From Agrobacterium tumefaciens_K (lineage in GTDB: Bacteria > Pseudomonadota > Alphaproteobacteria > Rhizobiales > Rhizobiaceae): 64,000 bases of DNA. The notes beneath the pieces were generated by a model. It had not been told where the DNA came from. It worked only from the letters and a program-made list of their open reading frames with translations, and did no database searches. Location of the stretch: contig NZ_JAOEGC010000001.1 of the NCBI RefSeq assembly GCF_031801495.1, positions 372,001-436,000 on the forward strand, read 5' to 3'. Below are positions 17,301 to 24,247 of this stretch, one piece after another (the stretch's first letter is position 1; the number at the start of each line of letters is the position of its first letter). Position numbers and translations under genes: made by a program.

Positions 17301-19891
17301 GATCGGGCGGTCTGGGGGCCCATCTGCTTCAGGGCGGTGCGGATCCCTCCAATCCAAACTTCAAGCTGATGCCGACATTGCGTGACCTGATCCTGCATCA
17401 CTGGGAGAACGACACGGTTTTCCACTCGCCTACTCTCGCAGGCGGTCAGGCAAGCTTCCGCTCATATTTTCCCGGGCTCGTAACGGCAGGTGTGATCAAC
17501 GAGGCGATGGTTTCCGGACTTGCTTCGGACTTCATGGGCAGCACGCATGCACTGCTTCTTGACACCAACCCCTATATCAGCCTGCTCGACCACTACGTGG
17601 CAGGCGATGGCCGGGCGAACGAGAACATTGCGCTCACCTCAATGCATACCATATGGGCCCGAAACCATAATTTTCATGTGGAAGGCCTTGAGGCAGCCGG
17701 CTTCGATGGAACTGCCGAAGAGCTTTTCCAGGCCGCCAAGATGATCAATGAAGCCGAATATCAGCGTGTTGTCTTCACCGAGTTTGCAGACAAGCTGATC
17801 GGCGGCATAAGAGGAGACGGTGATCACGGTTTTTCTGAGTACAATCCGGATGCCACGGCTGCGATCAGTCATGAATTCGCCGCTGCCGTCTATCGTGTCG
17901 GTCATTCGCTGATCGGCCAGACCATAACGGTGCTTGACGCAGATGGGAACCCGACGCAGGTGGCATTGTTCGATGCCTTCCTGAACCCCACGAACGATCC
18001 AAGTGCCTTCAAGCTGCCACTCAGCACGCTTGCGCAGTTCGGATATGTGCCGCAGGAAGGCTATGAGCAGCTTGGTGTAAGTGCGATCCTTGGTGGGATT
18101 GCGACGCAACCTGCCGAAGCTGTCGATTTCAATATTGTCGACGCCGTACGAAACGACCTCGTCCGTATCAACGCCGACCTGTTTGCCTTCAATGTGGCCC
18201 GCGGCTGGGATGTTGGTCTTGGAACGCTCAATCAGGTTCGAATGGACCTCGCAGCCTCCAGCGACCCCTATGTTGCAGAAGCGGTAGGCTATGCAGGAGC
18301 GATGACTGCCTACACGTCCTGGGAGGATTTCCAGAGCCGCAACGGCCTCTCGGATACCGTGATCTCGCAATTCCGGCAGGCTTACCCGGATCTCGTTCTC
18401 CAGGCGAATGAAATCGCAGCTTTCCGCGCGATCAATCCTGATATCGAGATTGCAATCCAACCGAATGGAACCGGTGTGGTCAAAGGTATCGACCGTGTCG
18501 ATCTGTGGGTCGGCGGGCTTGCGGAGAAGCATATCAATGGCGGCATGGTCGGCCAGACATTCTGGGTCGTCCTCCAGGAGCAGTTCGATCGCCTGCAGGA
18601 AGCTGACCGCTTCTACTATACGGAGCGGTTCGACAATTTCGACTTCTACGAAAACTTCATCGACGGTCAGGAGTTTGCCGACATCATCGCTCGGAACACA
18701 GGCCTGACCAATCTTGAAGAAGATATCTTCTCGCCACGTGTCGAAGACAACGAGGAGGAAAACGACGACGACGACAATGATGATGATGATGATGACGACG
18801 GCGGCAATGACGGCGGCGGCGACGATAATGATGACGACGACGAAGAGGACGACGATGAAGGCGGAGACGACAATGAGGATGAGGATGAGGATGACGGCGA
18901 CGACGACGAAGGTGGCGAAGGCGAGAACGACGATGATGACACCTGCTCGCACGAAGACGACGATGACGATGGACCCGTTGTCTCGATCCCCATCGCAGCC
19001 GTTGCACTGATCGGTACTGCTGCCGGTGAAGTACTCGCCGGCCAGGGGGGCGATGATACGATACTCGCAGGTGGTGGCTCAGACGTCCTGTCCGGCGACG
19101 CAGGTTCTGACATCCTGAGGGGCGAAGACGGGGACGACGTCATTGTCGCTGCTGCGGGCAACGATGTGGCGAGCGGTGGCAGCGGTGACGACGAACTGCA
19201 TGGTGGCGCTGGCCACGATGTGCTCTTCGGAAACAGCGGGGCCGACCTTCTCTTCGGAGATTCCGGCAACGACATCATCGAAGGTGGTGCCGGTGATGAT
19301 CAGGCCTGGGGTGGCGATGGGGACGACATCGTTCTTGCGACTGCCGGCGACGGAAACGACCGGTACTGGGGCGATGGAGGTAAGGATACGCTCGATTACT
19401 CCGTTGCAACGTCCAACCTGACCGTAGATCTCGGCACGGGCCTCATGGGACATGGCACTGCCGTCAGCGCAACGACAGGAAACGACACGTTCTACGGCTT
19501 CGAGAACGTCGTGGGCGGCTCCGGCCATGATGTGATCACTGCTTCGAATGCTGCAAACGTGATGGATGGCGGTCTTGGCAACGACACCTTCCGGTTCACA
19601 ACGACAAGTGCGGCCAACGGCGACTCAATCTACGGCTTCCAGCCTGGAGACAAGATCGACTTCTCGGCAATCGATGCCAACACAGGCGCTTCGGGCAAGC
19701 AGACCTTCACGATCAACAGTCCAGCATCGCTGACTGCGACGGGGGGAATTGCGATTACGCACGAAGTCCGTGACGGGGAGGACTTCACGGTCATTCGTGG
19801 TCACACCGATGCAGACGGAAATGCTGACTTCGAACTGGCCGTCTCTGGAAAGCATCACCTGACGAGCAGCGACTTCTCCGGAGTTTCCTGA
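11336..19891 (+). CDS. Secreted giant protein with two animal-type heme peroxidase domains and RTX repeats
   Basis: The 2851-residue protein has two An_peroxidase domains. Domain 1 (about 30-960) shows distal H238 (GQFFDHGLDL), distal R506 (TGDGRGNENIG) and proximal H637 (VYRFGHSML), plus NIARGRDTGVPSLN. Domain 2 (about 1810-2440) shows H1914 (GQYFDHGLDF), R2093 (GDGRANENIA) and H2190 (VYRVGHSLI), with FNVARGWDVG in place of RGRD. RTX nonapeptides (GGxGxDxxx) occur at about 996-1135, 1290-1317, 1562-1592 and 2559-2689; an Ig-like segment lies at 1462-1555; an Asp/Glu-rich tract spans 2460-2547. There is no N-terminal signal peptide, consistent with C-terminal-signal export by the ABC/HlyD pair encoded downstream. 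I find a single Cys, inside the acidic tract. Peroxidases of this superfamily oxidise halides or phenolics with H2O2; the calcium-binding repeats fold after export. Start has GGAGGGG. Confidence 0.93.
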   Translation: MAAFTLNQADLAFVLHQIKVSEVHASGVPLTEIRLNPDGTVISDRTQYDAVTGVYLGNAATPRAIPDPHVPVGLRTVDGSYNNIVPGRELWGAADQAMPRALDPNFRNDADNDTMSLGGPAIVTNTDYNVVGAPSGTNGGHTGNVADADPRIISNLISDMSINNPAAVSAWFNNPLAVAAWEEANPGMVPVAPGEPLGANGVYLTNADLASIPNIAPDEGLSAPFNAWMTFFGQFFDHGLDLISKGNNGSVFIPLQADDPLVLGADGLPGTADDLPPSLRFMVITRADPVDGPGADGVMGTADDTHHEARNTTTPFVDQNQTYTSHPSHQVFLREYATVGGVTVATGRLLDGPPPAGSPAGTHGGLPTWADIKANALQFLGIQLSDADVVNLPLIRTDQYGNFIPHPVTGYAQVVTGIGADGIPNTADDAVVSGTPSTPVNTFASLALRTGHAFLDDIAHNANPFNSQTGALKTADADGVVNSGPLASGVYDNELLERHFITGDGRGNENIGLTAVHHIFHSEHNRQVDSQKLTILQSGNVAFINEWLATDIGGLPAGFENLPALDQLAYAQGLNWDGERMFQAARFATEMQYQHLVFEEFARKIQPAIDVFVFNSVTDVNPSIFAEFAHTVYRFGHSMLTDGMPRVFLNADGTETAATEPELGLIQAFLNPVAFDLNSTISADEAAGAIVRGMVVEHGNEIDEFIVSSLRNNLLGLPLDLGAINIARGRDTGVPSLNDARAQLYAASGSTFLKPYDNWVDFAANLKNSASVINFIAAYGTHGTITGETTLAGKRAAATALVMGGDGAPADRVAYLTSTGTWAGVETGLNLIDLWIGGLAEKKMPFGGMLGSTFNAIFEMQLENLQDGDRFYYLTRTQGQNFLNMLEQNSFAKMIMANTDIAQPGADGIRGTADDVIARHLGVDVFADYDFVLEINKANQVGDDPEGDDPIMAALGLGKVQRDDLSTADVDESIADTSADQSGTTGHYLRFTGGEHIVVGGTIGKDTIITDFGDDGIWGDAGDDRIESGAGVDLVNGGAGNDIITDSGDTGDFMKGDEGDDVIANSNGMDIVMGGTGKDVVFVGVDDTEVFGGDGDDFILGGDGVDFLLGNEGDDWIEAGGGFDTTAGDNSELFFNSSIVGHDVMFAGNEEHDFDAESGDDIMVQGESVMRNEGMFGFDWAIFKGVQMNAYADMRIPIFTTEQEDILRNRFDKTEALSGWNHNDTLLGDDRVFGDVAPGDTVATTEGIFFNDGLTQAGVDRIEGLRQLLGNLIAAAPVGADPETITAFDRGNILLGGAGSDSLRGNGGDDFLDGDAWLNVRIRITPAGAENSDSNQIATVDSLKHVFTEDENPDWAGKSLFELMISRTIVPSQLHIVREIVSSGTALAGTDTAEFNDVRANYTIVRNADGSFTVTHNTVSNVIDPLTERNLVSDGVDTLRNIEAARFSDGVEVALANSAATGAPVISDTSPTETQTLTANTAGIADANGLGTFNFQWQTSVNGTTWTNVGANSASFTPQQAQVGQQVRVVVSFIDGFGSAEQVVSAATQVVGDVINANNAGTTITGTAGADIITGNRGNDTINALGGDDIINWSANLVAALSDGRDTVNGGTEGPDGDTFVINGTLLPETYRVYTRAAAVSAGMTGIAATTEIVITRNGTNNASIIAELTEIEEILINTGAGNDTVLAIGDFSPTNLSFNTITINGGADDETVNISGLMSAHRILFRSNGGDDTIIGTLRPQDVIELAPGQQLSSYTLVDNGNGTKSFSNGTHSITFSGNVVPQFQEATSSEGGDDITGAFEYTPSDLAGLKALVNGLSPEDGDDPVPTGVRTLSGYGNNVANPDAGAVDTPFIRITQSHYGEPDAFGNSAINPIFAGLDPRNISNILGAQEADLPKAEDANIFFMAFGQYFDHGLDFLGKGGNGTIQIGAPGNGAPGSGNPADLTRGTVAYYDDGVPQHINKTSPFVDQNQAYGSNDLVGQFLREGDGSGGLGAHLLQGGADPSNPNFKLMPTLRDLILHHWENDTVFHSPTLAGGQASFRSYFPGLVTAGVINEAMVSGLASDFMGSTHALLLDTNPYISLLDHYVAGDGRANENIALTSMHTIWARNHNFHVEGLEAAGFDGTAEELFQAAKMINEAEYQRVVFTEFADKLIGGIRGDGDHGFSEYNPDATAAISHEFAAAVYRVGHSLIGQTITVLDADGNPTQVALFDAFLNPTNDPSAFKLPLSTLAQFGYVPQEGYEQLGVSAILGGIATQPAEAVDFNIVDAVRNDLVRINADLFAFNVARGWDVGLGTLNQVRMDLAASSDPYVAEAVGYAGAMTAYTSWEDFQSRNGLSDTVISQFRQAYPDLVLQANEIAAFRAINPDIEIAIQPNGTGVVKGIDRVDLWVGGLAEKHINGGMVGQTFWVVLQEQFDRLQEADRFYYTERFDNFDFYENFIDGQEFADIIARNTGLTNLEEDIFSPRVEDNEEENDDDDNDDDDDDDGGNDGGGDDNDDDDEEDDDEGGDDNEDEDEDDGDDDEGGEGENDDDDTCSHEDDDDDGPVVSIPIAAVALIGTAAGEVLAGQGGDDTILAGGGSDVLSGDAGSDILRGEDGDDVIVAAAGNDVASGGSGDDELHGGAGHDVLFGNSGADLLFGDSGNDIIEGGAGDDQAWGGDGDDIVLATAGDGNDRYWGDGGKDTLDYSVATSNLTVDLGTGLMGHGTAVSATTGNDTFYGFENVVGGSGHDVITASNAANVMDGGLGNDTFRFTTTSAANGDSIYGFQPGDKIDFSAIDANTGASGKQTFTINSPASLTATGGIAITHEVRDGEDFTVIRGHTDADGNADFELAVSGKHHLTSSDFSGVS

Positions 19892-19898
19892 GCAACGC

Positions 19899-19972
19899 AA
19901 GGGAACGGGGGGGGCACCAACCCTCCCGTTCCCTTTGAGTTCCAACGCCGGTGAGGACTGGCACCGGCGTTG
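19899..19972 (+). terminator. Two consecutive hairpins after the peroxidase gene
   Basis: Hairpin 1 pairs AAGGGAACGGG (19899-19909) with CCCGTTCCCTT (19925-19935), an 11-bp perfect stem with a G-rich loop. Hairpin 2 pairs CAACGCCGGTG (19943-19953) with CACCGGCGTTG (19962-19972), also 11 bp with an 8-base loop. Neither is followed by a long T-run. They lie between the abundant exported substrate and the exporter genes, so partial termination or mRNA end-protection is likely (inference). Confidence 0.6.
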
Positions 19973-20070
19973 CCAGTGGAATGGGATGTCTTGGGTTTCA
20001 ACTATATCATTCGAGCACATCCCACGGACTTGACGCCGAATTTCGGCAAAGCTTCCAAGGGGATTTTGAG

Positions 20071-21810
20071 ATGACTGGCACCTGCAACAAAAAAGAACAA
20101 CAAATCAATGGCATGGGTGGCTTGATGGTGTTTGTTTTCGGTCTTTCCGGCATCATCAACATTCTAGCCCTGACCGGCGCCTTCTACATGCTCCAGATCT
20201 ATGACCGGGCGCTGACCAGCGGAAGCGTGTCTACGCTTGTCGCTTTGTCTGGCCTCGCCATCGGCCTTTATCTTTTCCAGGGGCTGTTCGACATTCTGCG
20301 CTCGCAGATACTGGTTCGGCTTGGCGCGCGGCTTGATACACAACTGGCTCCGCTGGCCCACAAAGTCGTGATAGACATGCCGCGCTATGGCTATTCCACT
20401 GCCGAAGCGACAGAGCGTGGTCGCGATGTCGATACGATCCGCGGTTTCCTGGCAAGTCCCGGCCTCATCGCACTTTTCGATTTGCCCTGGATGCCAATCT
20501 ACCTTGCGTTCGTATGGTTGCTGCATCCGATGCTGGGCATGTTGACCGTTGGCGGGGCCGTCGTTCTCGGTCTCCTAACACTTTGCACCGAACTTCTGAC
20601 GCGACGTCATGCCAAAGAGATGCTGAAGTCGACCGTGCTGCGAAATGCAGTCATCGATTCCAACGCTCGGAATAGCGATATCATGCACTCGATGGGCATT
20701 TCCGGGCGTGCTGTCAGCCGTTTCGAGCGTGCCAACCGACGTCACCTGGATACACAGACCAAGACCTCCGACATCTCCGGAACGTTCTCGGGTTTATCAA
20801 AGGTTCTGAGGATGATGCTGCAGTCCGCAATTCTGGGTCTGGGCGCCTATCTCACAATCAAAGGAGAATTGTCGGCTGGTTCCATCATTGCCTCTTCGAT
20901 CGTGACAGCACGGGCACTTGCACCCGTGGATCAGGCGATCGCGCAGTGGAAGGGAATGGTTTCCGCCCGGCGCAGTCACGCTCGGCTGAAGGAAACGCTC
21001 GCCGTCCTCGACGACGACACCGGACTTTTGAATCTGCCTGCGCCCAAGGAAACTCTATCCGTTGAGGGTATTACGACGGTCGCGCCGCATAGCGGTGCCG
21101 TCCTGTTGAGTGATGTGAGCTTTGAACTGAAGGCGGGCCAGGCACTTGCCTTGATCGGTCCAAGCGGGGGCGGCAAAACGACTCTTGCCCGCTCGATCCT
21201 TGGCATCTGGCCGACACTTCGCGGCTCGGTACGCATAGACGGTGCCGATCTCAAACAATGGCCATCGAGTTTCTTCAGCGAACATGTCGGCTACCTGCCA
21301 CAGGATGTTTGCCTGATGGACGGAACCATTGCAGAGAATATTTCACGGTTTGCCGAAACACCGGAGGCACGGACGATCCTTCAGGCTGCAAGGGCAGCAG
21401 GCATCCACGACATGATCGTTCGTCTGCCAAATGGCTATCAGACAGAACTGGGACCAAACGGCATGTCGCTCTCTGCTGGCCAGCGCCAGCGTATCGGCCT
21501 TGCACGCGCATTGTATGGCAATCCGTTCCTGGTCGTGCTGGACGAGCCGAATTCCAATCTTGATGCCGAAGGCGAAGAAGCGCTGATGAAAGCGATTGCC
21601 GCAGTTCGCTGTCGCGGGGGCATTGTTGTGGTTGTCGCCCACCGCCCAAGCGCCCTGCAATCTGCTGACATGGTCGGTGTTGTCCAGGCCGGGAAGCTCG
21701 TAGCGTTTGGTCCGAAGGACGAAATTGTAAAAGGGCCACAACCGCAACTGCTTCGCTCGGAACATACACGCGTTCAGGCGCCGTCCGGCAATACTCTCGC
21801 AGCAGAGTAG
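20071..21810 (+). CDS. Type I secretion ABC exporter (PrtD/HlyB family)
   Basis: The 579-residue protein fuses a six-helix membrane domain (for example VFVFGLSGIINILALTGAFY near residues 20-39 and the segment SGSVSTLVALSGLAIGLYLF) to an ATPase. Walker A is GPSGGGKTT (363-371), the signature is LSAGQRQR (467-474), and Walker B ends LDEP with D491 and E492. It lacks an N-terminal C39-like domain, as in PrtD-type exporters for RTX proteases. The start at 20071 follows AAGGGGATTTTGAG; an upstream Met at 19951 would overlap the hairpins and add a segment without family character. It should energise export of the peroxidase and the second RTX protein together with the HlyD-type adaptor; the TolC-type outer-membrane channel is not in the window. 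Confidence 0.93.
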   Translation: MTGTCNKKEQQINGMGGLMVFVFGLSGIINILALTGAFYMLQIYDRALTSGSVSTLVALSGLAIGLYLFQGLFDILRSQILVRLGARLDTQLAPLAHKVVIDMPRYGYSTAEATERGRDVDTIRGFLASPGLIALFDLPWMPIYLAFVWLLHPMLGMLTVGGAVVLGLLTLCTELLTRRHAKEMLKSTVLRNAVIDSNARNSDIMHSMGISGRAVSRFERANRRHLDTQTKTSDISGTFSGLSKVLRMMLQSAILGLGAYLTIKGELSAGSIIASSIVTARALAPVDQAIAQWKGMVSARRSHARLKETLAVLDDDTGLLNLPAPKETLSVEGITTVAPHSGAVLLSDVSFELKAGQALALIGPSGGGKTTLARSILGIWPTLRGSVRIDGADLKQWPSSFFSEHVGYLPQDVCLMDGTIAENISRFAETPEARTILQAARAAGIHDMIVRLPNGYQTELGPNGMSLSAGQRQRIGLARALYGNPFLVVLDEPNSNLDAEGEEALMKAIAAVRCRGGIVVVVAHRPSALQSADMVGVVQAGKLVAFGPKDEIVKGPQPQLLRSEHTRVQAPSGNTLAAE

Positions 21811-21856
21811 ATTTGTCGCTTTGCAACGCACAGAGGCAACAGGAGGAGAACAGACA

Positions 21857-24208
21857 ATGGAAGACAAGCTTGTTCTGGGACTGCCGGACGTGGCAGCCTC
21901 CATCGCGCCAAAGAACCGCTTCGAACCTCGCGACAAGCCGGCCCCGCGCTACTGGAGCATCGTCAACCCGGCCATCGCATTTGCCGCGATCGGCGCTTGT
22001 CTTGGCAAGCTCCATTCCGAAACGCAGGTTTCCGAACCGGATGCCCCGCATCAGCCTCTGATGCCAGGTCCAATAGCCGAGACAGAAACGGGTTCGGACG
22101 ACGCCGCGAAGAACATCGGCATTATTGAGGAAGTCGCGGAATATCTCCGCCAGATGGCGGAAGAAGCCGGCCGTGCTGAACGCAAAGTAAGGTTTTTTGC
22201 TGAAACCAGCAAAATACCTTCCACCTTCCACGCAAGGGTGGACCTGAACCTCGAAAATCATGCGTTTCGCTCGCTTCTCCAGTCCCTGTCCGCAAACGAC
22301 AATCACGAGATCAGCGGATATTTTGCGCCGCTGACGCAACTCGGCGCGTTTGGCAACGAAACTGCCATCACTTGGCATCAGAACGACCGGTGGCACGCAG
22401 ACGCCGGTGAACCTGAAAAGCCTCGTACAGATCCGGATGGAAATCCAAGGGATCATGGTGGGCCGTCCGCAGGTGGCGGCAATCCGCCGACAGGCGAAGC
22501 ACGTCCAAATCGATTGCCCGTGGTTACCGGACGGGTGCTCCTTGGAAATAGCCTGATGAATCTTTCAGCGCTGATCCTTCTCGACAACCTGGCGTCTGCG
22601 GCAACCGATGCAGATGGCGACACCCTGTCAATTCGAAACCTTCAGGTTTCTTCGGGCGACATACAGCACTATGGCGAGGGTGTCTGGCTTTACACGCCCG
22701 ACCGCGGGTACGTTGGCGAAGTCAACTTCACCTATGGCATCAGCGACGGAATCGGATCCGTGCTGGCGACGGCCATGCTCGATCTCGTCAAAGCAGCCCC
22801 GCATCCAATCGCAGGCACGGATGACGATGACATGCTGCTGGGCACGCCCCAGGATGACGTGATAGCGGCTCTGGACGGAGACGACTTCGTTTATGGTCGC
22901 GAAAGCAATGACGTCATTTACGGCGGTAACGGCGACGACACCCTGATGGGGGGCGATGGCAACGACACGATCTATGGCGAGGCTGGCCACGACCGTATTT
23001 TCGGTGGCGCGGGCGACGATGTCATATTCGGTGGTGCAGGCGATGACGAGATTTATGGCGAAGACGGTGAAGACGTCGTGGTCGGCGGCGATGGCAATGA
23101 CACGGCGAGTGGCGGAAACGGCAACGATCGTCTCTTCGGAGAGGCAGGCGACGATGATCTTTCAGGGGAAGCGGGCGATGACCTGCTCGATGGAGGTGAT
23201 GGCAACGACATGTTGTCGGGCGGTCTTGGTCAAGACGCCATAATAGCAGGCGCGGGTAACGACGTCATCGTCATCGGCCCCGGATCTGAGGAGGCGCGAG
23301 CGTCGGCGCAGCTTGCCTCCGTCAGCGATGGTAACGACACATATTCTGGCGGTGATGGCTTCGACACGTATGACGCGTCCTCGGCTTCCGAGGCAGTGGT
23401 CATTGACCTTGCCGCTGAAACAGCATCGGGTTCGCAGATCGGGACAGACCGTGCCGAGGGATTTGAAGCAGCCATCGGTGGCAGTGGAAACGACACGTTG
23501 ACCGGTGATGACGGTGATAATCTTCTGATGGGAGAAGCTGGCGACGATCGCCTTATCGCTGGCAATGGCAACGATACCGTCAGCGGTGGCGCAGGCGACG
23601 ATACGGTCGTCGTTCTTTTCACCAGCAACGGATCAAGCGATGGTGACGATCAATATTCAGGCGGTGAGGGCATTGATACCTACGATGCCTCAGCAACCAT
23701 CACGGCTGTTTTCATCGACCTTGAGGACGGAACGGCGACAGGTGTCGAAATCGGTGCAGATCAGCTGGAAGGTTTCGAAGTCGCCATTGCAGGGCTCGGC
23801 GACGATGTGCTGGTCGCCAATTCGGAAATCAACTTCCTGACAGGCGGCGCAGGCAACGACGTCTTCATTTTCCGCTCGGTGGAGGCTGTATCCAACAATG
23901 GGCAGGGAACAGACAAAATACTCGACTTCCAGATCGGTGACCGGATTGATCTATCCGATCTCGCAGATGAAATCGGCGGGCTGATGTTCGACCGGATCAT
24001 GGACGAGATCAATGACCAGCAGGATGTGCGACGCATACGGCTCTACAGCGAGTTTTCGGACGGCGAGACTGCAATCGTCCGCGCCGTCATCGATCTCGAG
24101 GGAGAACAGGACGATCTTGAGCTGCTTATCTACAGCCACCAGACATTGACGGAAGACGATTTCATTCTTGCGGCTCGCCATGACGACGCAGGCTTGGCAA
24201 GAGCTTAA
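21857..24208 (+). CDS. RTX calcium-binding protein with cadherin-like domain
   Basis: The 783-residue acidic protein starts at ATG 21857 behind AGGAGGAG. Residues 33-50 (WSIVNPAIAFAAIGACLG) are hydrophobic, but no cleavage site follows. Residues 80-200 are charged and helical. A tandem-95/cadherin-like domain lies at about 218-311 (ATDADGDTLSIRNLQVSSG and the end FTYGISDG). RTX repeats (GGxGNDxxx) fill about 318-478 and 535-586. A module beginning DGNDTYSGGDGFDTYDAS is repeated about 100 residues later as DGDDQYSGGEGIDTYDAS. The C-terminus (DFQIGDRIDLSDLADEI, then a short strand-rich tail) is typical of type I secretion substrates. Its gene sits between the ABC exporter and adaptor genes, an unusual place for a substrate. 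It may be an adhesin, matrix or accessory protein. Confidence 0.88.
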   Translation: MEDKLVLGLPDVAASIAPKNRFEPRDKPAPRYWSIVNPAIAFAAIGACLGKLHSETQVSEPDAPHQPLMPGPIAETETGSDDAAKNIGIIEEVAEYLRQMAEEAGRAERKVRFFAETSKIPSTFHARVDLNLENHAFRSLLQSLSANDNHEISGYFAPLTQLGAFGNETAITWHQNDRWHADAGEPEKPRTDPDGNPRDHGGPSAGGGNPPTGEARPNRLPVVTGRVLLGNSLMNLSALILLDNLASAATDADGDTLSIRNLQVSSGDIQHYGEGVWLYTPDRGYVGEVNFTYGISDGIGSVLATAMLDLVKAAPHPIAGTDDDDMLLGTPQDDVIAALDGDDFVYGRESNDVIYGGNGDDTLMGGDGNDTIYGEAGHDRIFGGAGDDVIFGGAGDDEIYGEDGEDVVVGGDGNDTASGGNGNDRLFGEAGDDDLSGEAGDDLLDGGDGNDMLSGGLGQDAIIAGAGNDVIVIGPGSEEARASAQLASVSDGNDTYSGGDGFDTYDASSASEAVVIDLAAETASGSQIGTDRAEGFEAAIGGSGNDTLTGDDGDNLLMGEAGDDRLIAGNGNDTVSGGAGDDTVVVLFTSNGSSDGDDQYSGGEGIDTYDASATITAVFIDLEDGTATGVEIGADQLEGFEVAIAGLGDDVLVANSEINFLTGGAGNDVFIFRSVEAVSNNGQGTDKILDFQIGDRIDLSDLADEIGGLMFDRIMDEINDQQDVRRIRLYSEFSDGETAIVRAVIDLEGEQDDLELLIYSHQTLTEDDFILAARHDDAGLARA

Positions 24209-24247
24209 CAAAAAAGGCGAAAAGCCATAATCGGGGAGCGTACCGAC

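Noticed and set aside
17639..18952. Leftward frame of 437 codons opposite peroxidase domain 2
   Set aside because: Val/Ile-rich translation is the reverse of the GAN-codon acidic tract; no ribosome site and no domain.
18684..19007. Arg/His-rich leftward frame resembling a protamine
   Set aside because: It is produced by the complement of the Asp/Glu tract in another frame.
22956..23243. Met/Thr/Ala-rich frame inside the RTX gene
   Set aside because: Frame-shifted reading of GGN-GAC repeats.
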